From positions 1-64,000 of the forward strand of contig NZ_JAGOPN010000021.1 in the NCBI RefSeq assembly GCF_017991995.1: a stretch of DNA of 64,000 nucleotides, in the 5' to 3' direction. The translations under genes and the position numbers were made by a program. The DNA is from Pseudacidovorax sp. (GTDB lineage Bacteria > Pseudomonadota > Gammaproteobacteria > Burkholderiales > Burkholderiaceae_C). The first letter of the stretch is position 1; each line of letters opens with the position of its first letter. Positions 16,523-24,561 of the stretch are shown here, piece after piece. Below the pieces are notes generated by a model. The model was not told the origin of the DNA. It saw only the letters and a list, made by a program, of their open reading frames with translations, and searched no databases.

Positions 16523-17496
16523 ATCTGGATGTTGGCCTTGCGCACCACCGGGCCCCACTGCGCCGCCTCCTTGCGGATCAGTTGCTCCAGCTGCTCGGGC
16601 GTGCTGCTGCGCGCCTCCACCTTGCGCTCGGCGAACAGGCGCCGCACCTCGGGTCGTTCCACCGCCGCCCGCACGGCCGCGTTCAGCCGCGCCGCCACGT
16701 CGTCGGGGATGTTCCGTGGGGCCAGTACCCCGAACCAGGCCACGCTCTCGAAGCCGGGAACGACCTCGGCGATGGGCGGCAGCTCGGGCACCGCCTCGCT
16801 GCGCTGCGTGGTGCCCACGGCCAGGTAGCGCACGCGGCCCGAGGCCAGCAGCGTCGCGCCATCCAGGCCCGTGACGAAGGCTGCCTGGATCTGCCCACCG
16901 ACGAAGGCGGTGGTCATGGGCGCGCCGCCGTTGTAGGGAACGTGCTGCATCTGCGTGCCTGCCAGCTCGTTGAAGTAGGCGCCGGTGAGGTGCGACAGCG
17001 ATCCGTTGCCCACCGAGCCGAAGTTGAGCGCCGGGCCCTCCTTGTGCGCGTAGGCGATGAAGTCCTTCAGCGTGCGTGCCGGGCTGTCGGTGGGCACGGC
17101 CAGGATCATGGGCGTGATCGCCACGGTGGAGATCGGCCGCAGGTCCTTGAGCTCGTCATAGGGCACCTTGCGCATGAGCGAGACGATGGCATTGGGTCCG
17201 CTGTTGCCGAACACCAGCGTGTAGCCGTCCGGCGCTGCCTTGGCGACGCTGTCCACGCCGATGGTGCCGCCGGCGCCGGGCTTGTTGTCGACGATCACCG
17301 GCTGGCCCAGGAACTCGCTCATCGGCTGCTGGATGGCCCGCGCCAGCTGGTCGGTGCTGCCCCCGGCGGCATAGGGCACGACGATGCGGATCGGCTTGCT
17401 GGGATAGGACTGCGCGAAGGCCGCCCCGACGACGAGCAGGCTGATGGCGGCCAGGGCTGCGCGGCGGCTGAATCGGCTGGAAGGGGCGAGGGTCAT
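16519..17496 (-). CDS. Bug/TctC-family periplasmic substrate-binding protein
   Basis: 325 aa. A signal peptide (AALAAISLLVVGAAFAQS) precedes YPSKPIRIVVPYAAGG, PVIVDNKPGAGG and DGYTLVFG, a textbook Bug N-lobe. GGAGA lies upstream of the ATG. The start overlaps the GntR stop (ATGA) and the stop overlaps the thiolase-fold start, so it is embedded in the catabolic operon. It is probably a receptor for the compound degraded by these enzymes or for a related signal. No transporter membrane subunits are present in the window. Confidence 0.92.
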   Translation of the reverse strand: MTLAPSSRFSRRAALAAISLLVVGAAFAQSYPSKPIRIVVPYAAGGSTDQLARAIQQPMSEFLGQPVIVDNKPGAGGTIGVDSVAKAAPDGYTLVFGNSGPNAIVSLMRKVPYDELKDLRPISTVAITPMILAVPTDSPARTLKDFIAYAHKEGPALNFGSVGNGSLSHLTGAYFNELAGTQMQHVPYNGGAPMTTAFVGGQIQAAFVTGLDGATLLASGRVRYLAVGTTQRSEAVPELPPIAEVVPGFESVAWFGVLAPRNIPDDVAARLNAAVRAAVERPEVRRLFAERKVEARSSTPEQLEQLIRKEAAQWGPVVRKANIQM

Positions 17497-18299
17497 GGGG
17501 CGTCTCCGGAATGTTCTTGGGATGAAGGGGCCGGCGCGGCATCGGCCAGCCGGTCGGTCCAGTAGCGTCGGGCACGCTGCATGTGGCGCAGGATCAGGGC
17601 CTGGGCCTCGGGTGCGCTGCGCGCGCGCAGGTGGCTCAGCATCTGGCGGTGGTCCTGCTCCGAGGCCTGGCCCTGCGCCAGGTCATGGAACAGGGCCTCG
17701 CGCCGCAATGCGGTGAAACGGTAGAAGGCATTGAGCACGCGCACGAGCACCGAGTTGTGCGTGGCTTCCACCAGGGCGAGGTGGAACTCGCTGTCGGCCT
17801 CGGCGATGTTGCCGCCACCCGCCAGGATCCCGCGGGTGCGGGCCAGGATGCCTTCCATGCGCTGCAGGTCGTCCTCGGTGCGGCGCTCGCAGGCCAGGCC
17901 GGCGGCCAGCAGTTCGAGATGGGCGCGCACCTCCATCGTCTCGGCCACCTCGGTGGGCGTGGGCGTGGCGCCCATGTCGGCCAGCATCACCAGCGCCTCG
18001 AAGCTGCTGTCGCGGCCCATGTGGCGCAGGTAGACGCCCGAGTTGGGGCGGCAGTCCACCACCCGCAGCGTGCCGAGGATGGCCAGGGCCTCGCGCACCG
18101 CATTGCGCCCCACGGCCAGGTTCTCCGCCAGGTCGCGTTCCGAGGGCAGGCGGTCGCCCGGCTGCAGCCTGCGCTCGCGCAGATAGGCCAGCACGCCGGA
18201 GATTACCGTGCCGATCTGACCGCTGCTCTCGCGCGGGCGAGCTGGCGGCTGGACGAAACCCGCGCGCATGTCGACGGCGGCGGTGCTGAGATGCGGCAC
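17493..18299 (-). CDS. FadR-subfamily GntR transcriptional regulator (FCD domain)
   Basis: 268 aa. The winged helix at about residues 28-95 reads ISGVLAYLRERRLQPGDRLPSERDLAENL and then VGRNAVREALAIL, the GntR recognition helix region. The FCD domain has the FadR-type ligand positions (ADSEFHLALVEATHN; EQDHRQMLSHLRA). It lies 9 bases after the Rieske gene and overlaps the Bug gene, so it is co-transcribed with its probable targets. FadR-subfamily proteins bind TGGTnnnACCA palindromes, and two such sites precede this operon (19661-19685). It is one of three such regulators in the island; which one binds which site is unknown. Confidence 0.9.
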   Translation of the reverse strand: MPHLSTAAVDMRAGFVQPPARPRESSGQIGTVISGVLAYLRERRLQPGDRLPSERDLAENLAVGRNAVREALAILGTLRVVDCRPNSGVYLRHMGRDSSFEALVMLADMGATPTPTEVAETMEVRAHLELLAAGLACERRTEDDLQRMEGILARTRGILAGGGNIAEADSEFHLALVEATHNSVLVRVLNAFYRFTALRREALFHDLAQGQASEQDHRQMLSHLRARSAPEAQALILRHMQRARRYWTDRLADAAPAPSSQEHSGDAP

Positions 18300-18308
18300 G
18301 AGGACGCC

Positions 18309-19625
18309 TCAGGGTGCGTAGCCGAAGTCCTTGCCCAGCTCGGCGCGCATGTGCTCGCCTCCCAGTTCCATCCAGTCGCCGCCGCTCGGGATGGTGATGG
18401 ACACGGCCCGCTTCATGAAGAGCCCGGGTTCTGAAGCCGACACCGGCGGCGTGCCGGCCTTCAGCTGGCGCACGGCCTCCAGCAGCACGCGCCGCGTGCG
18501 CGCGATGCCGCTGTCGCTGGTGCCCAGGTGCTCCTGGGTGCGGTCGTAGATGGGCTGGACCCCGGACTGGCAGGCTGCGTCCTGGATCCACAGGCCGGGC
18601 ATGCCCGAGTTGTACTTGCTGACCTGCTGCGCGTAGTCGAAGTGGTAGGCGTTGCCGCGGTTGAAGCGGCTCCAATAGGTGTGGTATGGCTCCGTCACCG
18701 CACGCTTCTCGTAGGCGCCGTCGGAGTGGTGGCCGGTCTCGCGGCCCGCATGGCCGTTCTTGAAGACCTGACGCGTCTTCTCGTAGAAGGGCTGGGCCGG
18801 GGTGTACGAGAACATCACGCACAGCGTGTGCTCGTCGTCGATCGGCACCCAGGCATGGCCGCTCAGGTCCGGGAACTGCGCCTGCGGCGGCACCAGCGTC
18901 CAGAAGGGCAGCATGAACTGGTTGACGCGCACGTAGTTCTGGCCGTCCGGCGTCTTGCGGCGGGAGGCGATGCTCACGCCGGCATCGTGCTGCACGCATT
19001 CGAAGGTGGGCGTGAGGTCGGCGCCCTGCTTCCACTGGTTGATGGTGCCGCCAACATCGACGCGGCCATGCAGGATGGCGGCATGGGCGGAGTCGATCTC
19101 GCCTTCGAGGGCCTGCAGCCAGTTGCACTCCTGCACACGCATGGAGATGGCCACCTGCGTTTCGGGCACCATGTTCCATTCCACGGCGGGCAGCTCCGGC
19201 GGGTTCTCCTGGTCGGGGCCCATGTAGGCCCACAGCATGCCGTTGCGCTCGCGCACCGCATAGGCGGTCACGCGCATGCGCTTGCACATCGGACTGCCGG
19301 CCGGCTCGACGGGAATGTCGAGGCAGCGGCCGTCCACGCCGAACTTCCAGCCGTGGTAGACGCAGCGCAGCCCGTCGGCCTCGTTGCGGCCGAAGACCAG
19401 CGGTGCGCCGCGGTGCGGGCAGGCCTGCGCCACGAGGCCTACACGGCCGCTGCTGTCGCGGAAGGCGACGAGGTCCTCGCCCAGCAGCCGCACCCGGTAC
19501 GGCTGGCCGTCCGGCGCGACGTCCGAGGACTTGAGGAAAGGAATCCAGTACAGCCGCATGAACTGCCCCATGGGTGCCTGGGGGCCGACACGGACGAGGG
19601 TTTCGTTGTCTTCTCGGGAAAGCAT
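18309..19625 (-). CDS. Rieske non-heme iron oxygenase, large subunit (phthalate 4,5-dioxygenase-like)
   Basis: 438 aa. The Rieske [2Fe-2S] ligands are C69-x-H71 (CPHRG) and C88-x2-H91 (CVYHGWKF), 16 residues apart as in the family. The catalytic domain follows from about residue 140; HAAILHG has His positions fitting the mononuclear iron site. It should hydroxylate or demethylate an aromatic or alicyclic substrate with O2 and electrons from a reductase. No reductase or ferredoxin gene is in the window. It is the first gene of a probable operon with GntR, Bug, thiolase-fold, DUF35 and nitroreductase genes. Two FadR-type palindromes lie 36-60 bases upstream. Confidence 0.92.
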   Translation of the reverse strand: MLSREDNETLVRVGPQAPMGQFMRLYWIPFLKSSDVAPDGQPYRVRLLGEDLVAFRDSSGRVGLVAQACPHRGAPLVFGRNEADGLRCVYHGWKFGVDGRCLDIPVEPAGSPMCKRMRVTAYAVRERNGMLWAYMGPDQENPPELPAVEWNMVPETQVAISMRVQECNWLQALEGEIDSAHAAILHGRVDVGGTINQWKQGADLTPTFECVQHDAGVSIASRRKTPDGQNYVRVNQFMLPFWTLVPPQAQFPDLSGHAWVPIDDEHTLCVMFSYTPAQPFYEKTRQVFKNGHAGRETGHHSDGAYEKRAVTEPYHTYWSRFNRGNAYHFDYAQQVSKYNSGMPGLWIQDAACQSGVQPIYDRTQEHLGTSDSGIARTRRVLLEAVRQLKAGTPPVSASEPGLFMKRAVSITIPSGGDWMELGGEHMRAELGKDFGYAP

Positions 19626-19660
19626 GGGATTCGTGGGCCGGCAGTATGCGGCAAGTTGAT

Positions 19661-19671
19661 TGGTTGGGCCA
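19661..19671. promoter_or_regulatory. FadR-type palindrome (TGGTTGGGCCA), site nearer the Rieske gene
   Basis: TGGTTGGGCCA fits TGGTnnnACCA with one mismatch (G for A). The same 11-mer recurs exactly at 36245. It lies in the -35 region of the Rieske promoter, with a CATACT -10 candidate on the minus strand at 19643-19648. Binding is inferred. Confidence 0.6.
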
Positions 19672-19674
19672 AAG

Positions 19675-19685
19675 TGGTAGAACCA
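19675..19685. promoter_or_regulatory. FadR-type palindrome (TGGTAGAACCA), distal site before the Rieske gene
   Basis: TGGTAGAACCA is a perfect match to TGGTnnnACCA. Its centre is 14 bases from that of the adjacent site, so two dimers could bind side by side. The identical 11-mer recurs at 21516. Confidence 0.7.
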
Positions 19686-19783
19686 ATTCTATGAAGCTCG
19701 CACATCACGTCAAGCACCCCGGCATGGGTTGCGCGCGGAAAGACGAGTGCGATGCGCCGCCGTGGCCTGGCGCGGATCCCGGA

Positions 19784-21481
19784 TCAGGGGATGTCGCCGC
19801 GGGCCATTGCGCTTGCATGCAGCGCGATGCGGTAGGCCTGCGCCATGCCGGGGCCGAGCGTCGTGCCGGGTCCGGGATAGTGGCCCCGCATCAATGAGGC
19901 CGCATCGTTGCCGCAGGCATAGAGCCCCTCAATGGGGCGGCCATGCGCGTCGAGCACGCGACCCTGGGCGTCGGTGGCCAGTCCGGCACTCGATGCTGCG
20001 TCCCCGGGCCAGACCGCTATGGCGGCGTAGGGGCCCGGGCCGACAGGCCCGACGCAGGGGTTCGGCGCATGGCCGGGGTCGCCGTTGAAACGGTCGAACA
20101 CCGATTCGCCCTTGTGGAAATCCGGATCCCTGCCGAGGCGGGCCCAATGGTCGTAGCGCTGCACGGTGTCGGCCAGCGCGGCGGCCGGCAGTTCCAGCGA
20201 TCGCGCGAGGTCGTCGAGTGTCGGAGCCACCACCAGCGTGCGGCGCTCCACCCAGGGCCGCAGGTCGCGCGTGCCCGGCGCGATGGCGCCCAACCCATGG
20301 CGCCGGATAAAGGCGGTACTGCACACCAGCCAGGCCGGCACGGCGCCAGCGCGCACCATGCCCTCGACGAAATGGTGGTACGAGGCCGCCTCGTCCACGA
20401 AGCGACGGCCCTGCCGGTCCACGGCGATCAGGCCGGGCTTGGCGCGATCCAGGAACAGGTGGGGAAAGAGCCCGGTCGATCCGTCCTTGCGATGCACCAC
20501 CGATGACGGCTGCCAGAGGAAGGGCCGCTCCAGGCCCGCCAGCGCAGCGCCTGCCGCGCGGGCAGCGCCCAGGCCATCGCCACGCACCGCCTCGGCGGCC
20601 AGCGCGAGCATGGTCGGCCCGTGCGGGGCGAGGAAATGCCGCAGCGCCGCGTCGTGGCCCACGCCGCCCGTGGCCAGCACCACGCCCAGACGTGCGCGAA
20701 GCACCTGGGTCCGACCCAGCGCTTCCACGCTCGCACCCATCACGCGCCCATCTTCGACCTCGAGGCCGCGCAGCCGCGCGCCGAAGCGCAACTCGACGCC
20801 GGCCAGACGCAGGCTGTGGAGCAGGCGCCCCACGAGCGCGTTGCCCATCACCCATCGGGCTCCGCGCGGATGGCGGACGCGCTCGCGGGCGTGGCGCAGC
20901 ACCAGCCGTGCGCTGTGGACGAATGCCTGCCACGAGCGATAGCGGCCGACCAGCGCCGCGATGTCGGCCTTGCCGACCATCATGCCGCCCAACACCATGA
21001 ACTCGGCCAGGGGTGGGCGCACGCGGCCGAAGTCGGCGCCCAGCAGCCGCCCATCGAAGGGCAGGGGAGAGACTGCCCGGCCCCGCACCGCGGCGCCGGG
21101 CAGGTGTGGGAGGTAGTCCGGATGCATGCCGGCACTGGCGAACCTGACCGCCGTGCGCGCCTCGAGGTACGCCAGCATCGCAGGCCCGCTCGAGAGAAAG
21201 GCCTCGCGCCGGCCATCGTGGTCGGGCTCGCCGATCAGTGCGTCGAGGTAGGTGCGTGCGGCGTCGACCGTGTCGCCATGGCCCGCGGCGACGCCATGCT
21301 GATTGCCCGGGATCCACAGCGTGCCGGCCGAGGTGCCGGTGGTGCCGCCCACCTGCTGGGTGGCCTCGCACAGCACCACGCGCAAACCCTCCAGCGCGGC
21401 GACGAGCGCGGCCGTCATGCCTGCGGCGCCGGCGCCGATCACCAGCAGGTCCGCTTCCGTCTCAGGGATGTCCAGGGTCAT
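19784..21481 (-). CDS. FAD-dependent dehydrogenase (KstD / fumarate-reductase flavoprotein type)
   Basis: 565 aa. The ADP-binding fold is at the N-terminus (DLLVIGAGAAGMTAALVAAL), followed by GGTTGTSAGTLWIP and, near the C-terminus, GLYACGNDAASLMRGHYPGPG, cut here to its ACGNDAASLM and HYPGPG parts. This arrangement, with the Tyr of YPGPG, is that of 3-ketosteroid delta-1-dehydrogenases and related FAD_binding_2 enzymes, which introduce a C=C next to a carbonyl. GAGG precedes the ATG. It is transcribed away from the CoA-transferase operon at 21549, with a perfect FadR-type palindrome in the 67-base gap. A second paralogue is at 33444. The substrate is unknown. Confidence 0.87.
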   Translation of the reverse strand: MTLDIPETEADLLVIGAGAAGMTAALVAALEGLRVVLCEATQQVGGTTGTSAGTLWIPGNQHGVAAGHGDTVDAARTYLDALIGEPDHDGRREAFLSSGPAMLAYLEARTAVRFASAGMHPDYLPHLPGAAVRGRAVSPLPFDGRLLGADFGRVRPPLAEFMVLGGMMVGKADIAALVGRYRSWQAFVHSARLVLRHARERVRHPRGARWVMGNALVGRLLHSLRLAGVELRFGARLRGLEVEDGRVMGASVEALGRTQVLRARLGVVLATGGVGHDAALRHFLAPHGPTMLALAAEAVRGDGLGAARAAGAALAGLERPFLWQPSSVVHRKDGSTGLFPHLFLDRAKPGLIAVDRQGRRFVDEAASYHHFVEGMVRAGAVPAWLVCSTAFIRRHGLGAIAPGTRDLRPWVERRTLVVAPTLDDLARSLELPAAALADTVQRYDHWARLGRDPDFHKGESVFDRFNGDPGHAPNPCVGPVGPGPYAAIAVWPGDAASSAGLATDAQGRVLDAHGRPIEGLYACGNDAASLMRGHYPGPGTTLGPGMAQAYRIALHASAMARGDIP

Positions 21482-21515
21482 TTGCCGCTTACCTCGCGTT
21501 GACGTTGTGCAAGAA

Positions 21516-21526
21516 TGGTAGAACCA
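21516..21526. promoter_or_regulatory. FadR-type palindrome in the divergent promoter of the KstD-like and CoA-transferase genes
   Basis: TGGTAGAACCA is a perfect TGGTnnnACCA site, 23 bases before the CoA-transferase start and 35 before the flavoprotein start. TTGACG at 21499-21504 could be the plus-strand -35, placing the palindrome over the -10 region. Confidence 0.7.
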
Positions 21527-21548
21527 TAGACATTTTCGAGGACGGACA

Positions 21549-22832
21549 GTGTTCGATCAAGCAAGAATCAACGCCTTGCCCGAGCAGCCGGTGCCCGCAT
21601 CGCGCACGCCGCAGGCGCTCGAGGGCATCCGGGTGGTGGACTTCACGCACTTCGTGGCCGGGCCGCTGGCCACCATGACGCTGGCCGACTTCGGTGCCGA
21701 CGTCATCAAGATCGAGGCGCCGGTCAAGGGCGAGGACTTCCGCTACTACCCGCCCATGGATCCGGAGTTGCCCGCCCAGGGCGCGCCCTACATCTGGACC
21801 AACCGCAACAAGCGCAGCATCGGCGTGGACCTCAAGTCGGAGGCCGGCCGCGAGGTCGTACGCGCGCTCATCGAGACCGCGGATGTGCTGGTGGAGAACT
21901 TCTCCACTGGCGTGATGGAGCGCTTCGGCTTCGACTATGAGCGCTGCGCGCAGATGAACCCGAAGCTCATCTACTGCTCGGTGTCGGCCTATGGCCGCTC
22001 CGGCCCCCATGCGGACCGGCTGGGCTTCGACCCCATCGCGCAGGCCGAGAGCGGCTTCATCTCGATGAACGGCTATGCCGACCGCCAGGGCGTGCGCAGT
22101 GGCGCCGCGGTGATGGACGTGGCCACCGCCATGTCCGCGACCAACGCGATCCTGCTGGCGCTGATGGCCCGCACCCGCGACGGCAAGGGCCAGTTCGTGG
22201 AGGTGGCCCTGTTCGACACGGCCGTGCTGATGACCGGCTTCGGCGCCATGCAGCACCTGACCACCGGCTATGAGCCGCAGCGCAACGGCAACACCAGTCC
22301 GGACACCTGCCCGTCGGGCGTCTTCCAGTGCCAGGACATGCCCTTCTACATCAACTGTGGCAACGACGGCATCTTCGTGCGGCTGTTCGAGCAGGTGCTG
22401 GAGCGGCCCGACATCGCCCACGACCCCGTACTGTCCAAGCGCGCCAATCGGCTGCAGCAGCGCGAGTACCTGTTCGACATCATTCAGGCCGAGTTCGGCA
22501 AGCATCCCTGGCGCCACTGGCAGCCGCGGCTGCGCGCGGCGGGCGTGCCCTCGGGCGAAGTGCGCACGCTGGCGCAGGCCCTGGCCTCGGAGGAGGCGCG
22601 CGACCGCCAGCTGGTCACGCGCATCCCGCATCCAGTCAAGGGATGGGTGCCCAACGTGGCAACGCCGCTGCGGCTGTCGCGCACGCCAGCCGTGGTGGAG
22701 CGGGCGGCACCAGCCGTGGGTGCGGACACCGAGGCTGTGCTGGCGGACGCGCTGGGCCTGGACGAGGAACGCATCGAGGCGCTGCGCGCGGCCGGCGCCT
22801 TCGGCGCACCCGAATTGGTGGCCCAGCCATGA
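21549..22832 (+). CDS. class III CoA-transferase (CaiB/BaiF family)
   Basis: 427 aa from a GTG at 21549 with GAGGA upstream. Family signatures: DFTHFVAGPLATMTLADFGADVIKIE near the N-terminus (cut here to its GADVIKIE end), NRNKRSIGVDLKS, and the region SGAAVMDVATAMSATNAIL that should hold the catalytic Asp. These enzymes move CoA between carboxylic acids, activating a substrate without ATP. It starts an overlapping operon with a thiolase-fold protein, its DUF35 partner and an acyl-CoA dehydrogenase. That suggests it activates the acid that this branch degrades. A FadR-type site lies 23 bases before the start. Confidence 0.9.
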   Translation: MFDQARINALPEQPVPASRTPQALEGIRVVDFTHFVAGPLATMTLADFGADVIKIEAPVKGEDFRYYPPMDPELPAQGAPYIWTNRNKRSIGVDLKSEAGREVVRALIETADVLVENFSTGVMERFGFDYERCAQMNPKLIYCSVSAYGRSGPHADRLGFDPIAQAESGFISMNGYADRQGVRSGAAVMDVATAMSATNAILLALMARTRDGKGQFVEVALFDTAVLMTGFGAMQHLTTGYEPQRNGNTSPDTCPSGVFQCQDMPFYINCGNDGIFVRLFEQVLERPDIAHDPVLSKRANRLQQREYLFDIIQAEFGKHPWRHWQPRLRAAGVPSGEVRTLAQALASEEARDRQLVTRIPHPVKGWVPNVATPLRLSRTPAVVERAAPAVGADTEAVLADALGLDEERIEALRAAGAFGAPELVAQP

Positions 22833-22894
22833 ACGCACCGGTCCAGGCACGAGTGCGAATCCCCGGGCGCCCCGCGCGGAGGGCCGCCCAGTGA
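22829..22894 (+). CDS. possible 21-aa coupling ORF between CoA-transferase and thiolase-fold genes
   Basis: The ATG overlaps the CoA-transferase stop (ATGA at 22829-22832) and the TGA overlaps the GTG of the next gene (GTGA at 22891-22894). The predicted peptide (MNAPVQARVRIPGRPARRAA plus Gln) is basic and matches no family I know. Its only visible role would be to carry ribosomes across the 58-base gap. It could equally be a chance product of high-GC sequence. Confidence 0.3.
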   Translation: MNAPVQARVRIPGRPARRAAQ

Positions 22895-24084
22895 GCCGCG
22901 CCGTCGCCATCGTCGGCGCGAGCGCCATTCCGGTCGGTCGTCACCAGACTGCCGACGACGCGGTGCTGCAGACGCTGGAGCACGAGATCATGACCCGGCT
23001 GGTGGTCGAGGCCGTGCGCGACGCTGGCGTCGACAAGCAGGACATCCAGAGCCTGGTCTTCACGCTGCCGCGGCCCTACACGCGGCAGAAGTACTTCCAT
23101 ACCTTCCTGATGGGCCAGCTGCGGCTGGCCTGCCGCGGGAACGTGATGGAGGTGATGGGCAACGGCATGACGGCCGCCCTGGCCTTCGACCAGGCGTGCA
23201 ACGACATCCTGCTGGGCCGGGCCAATGTGGCGCTGGCCCTGGGCATCAACATGGAAAGCGCGGTGTCCGCCACCGAGCACATGATGAGCAGCATGCGCAC
23301 CACCGGCGACGTGGACTTCCACACCTCCGCCGGCTTCACGCCCATTGCCTGGTACGCCATGGACGCCATGCGCTACATGCACGAGCATGGCGCGACGCGC
23401 GAGCAGATCGCGGCGGTGGCGGTCAAGAACCGGCACCATGCCTCGCTCAACCCGCTGGCCCAGTTCCGCAAGCCGATCACGCTGGACGAGGTGGTCGCGC
23501 AGCGGCCCATCGTCGAGCCGCTGGGGCTGTACGAGGTGCCGCCGCGCGGTGACGGGGCCGCCTGTCTGGTGCTGGCCAGCGAAGACGTGGCCAAGTCGCT
23601 GGGCCGGCCCTACGTGCTCGTGCGCGGCCGCGGCTTCTGCCACGACGGCTCGCACCAGATCAGCGACGTGCCCAATGACATGATCGGCTTCACGGCGGCG
23701 CGCCAGGCCGCGCGGGACGCGTATCGGCAGGCGGGCATCGGTCCGGAGCAGCTCGATCTGGCCGAACTCTATGCCCCCTGCACCATCGTGGAGGTGCTGG
23801 TGAGCGAGGCCATCGGCCTGCTGCCACGCGGCCAGGGTGCGCGGGCGGCGGCCGAAGGCCAGACGCGGCTCGGCGGGCGCATTCCCATCTCGACTTCAGG
23901 TGGCCTCACCTCCCGCGGGCATCCGGCCTATGTGACCTCGCTCTACAACTATGTCGAACTGGCCGAACAGCTGCGCGGCCGGGCCGGCGAGCGGCAGGTG
24001 AAGAACGCGCGCTTCGGCCTGGCCACGGGCGAACTGGGTAACTACAACGCCGCACTCATCCATGTCATGGAGGCCGTGCAATGA
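22891..24084 (+). CDS. thiolase-fold protein (SCP2/Ltp type, no Cys nucleophile)
   Basis: 397 aa from the GTG at 22891; the frame is open upstream but reads as non-protein. The thiolase fold: AIVGASAIPVGRH, VAVKNRHHASLNPLAQF, LAELYAPCTIVEVL, and C-terminal STSGGLTSRGHPAYVTS. At the nucleophile position, where thiolases have CASGG, it has VMGNGMTA, so Cys is missing. GHP is kept, unlike the 15284 paralogue. The downstream gene (ATGA overlap) is a DUF35 protein, so the pair probably forms an Ltp2-ChsH2-like aldolase or a related acyl-CoA lyase. Confidence 0.85.
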   Translation: MSRAVAIVGASAIPVGRHQTADDAVLQTLEHEIMTRLVVEAVRDAGVDKQDIQSLVFTLPRPYTRQKYFHTFLMGQLRLACRGNVMEVMGNGMTAALAFDQACNDILLGRANVALALGINMESAVSATEHMMSSMRTTGDVDFHTSAGFTPIAWYAMDAMRYMHEHGATREQIAAVAVKNRHHASLNPLAQFRKPITLDEVVAQRPIVEPLGLYEVPPRGDGAACLVLASEDVAKSLGRPYVLVRGRGFCHDGSHQISDVPNDMIGFTAARQAARDAYRQAGIGPEQLDLAELYAPCTIVEVLVSEAIGLLPRGQGARAAAEGQTRLGGRIPISTSGGLTSRGHPAYVTSLYNYVELAEQLRGRAGERQVKNARFGLATGELGNYNAALIHVMEAVQ

Positions 24085-24512
24085 CGCAGCCGCTGCCCCA
24101 ACTCCCCGTCGCCGAGGACCGGGCCTATCCGCCGCGGGCATCGGCGTTCACGAGCACCTTCTGGCAGGCGCTGCGCGAAGGCCGCTGGACGAGCACACGC
24201 TGCAAGTCCTGCGCACGCCAGACCTTTCCGCCCAAGCCGGTGTGCCCGCACTGCTGGTCCACGGACGTCGAGTGGAGCCCGCTGGGGCGCACCGGCACGC
24301 TCTATTCGTGGACGCGCATCCATGCGGCGCCTGCGGTGTTCGCGCCCGAAGCGCCTTATGCCTGCGGCATCGTCGATCTCGACGACGGCCTGCGCCTGGC
24401 CTGCCGCCTGGTCGAGGACCCCCAGCGACCGCTGGCCATCGGCCAGACCGTGGAGATGGTGGTGCTGCAGTACTGGGACGGTCCGCTGTTCGCCGCGCGG
24501 CCGCTGGGCTGA
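24081..24512 (+). CDS. DUF35 OB-fold / zinc-ribbon protein
   Basis: 143 aa. The start overlaps the thiolase-fold stop (ATGA). FTSTFWQALREGRWTSTRC leads into the zinc ribbon (CKSC...CPHC, about residues 44-61), then an OB-fold (GTLYSWTRIHAAP; GQTVEMVVLQYW). It is the expected partner of the 22891 protein, where the zinc ribbon and OB-fold typically contribute to the acyl-CoA channel. It is the second of three such pairs in the island. Confidence 0.87.
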   Translation: MTQPLPQLPVAEDRAYPPRASAFTSTFWQALREGRWTSTRCKSCARQTFPPKPVCPHCWSTDVEWSPLGRTGTLYSWTRIHAAPAVFAPEAPYACGIVDLDDGLRLACRLVEDPQRPLAIGQTVEMVVLQYWDGPLFAARPLG

Positions 24513-24561
24513 GCACGGCCTTCACCTTCAACCCGATTCGATACACAGGAGAAAGAAAGCC

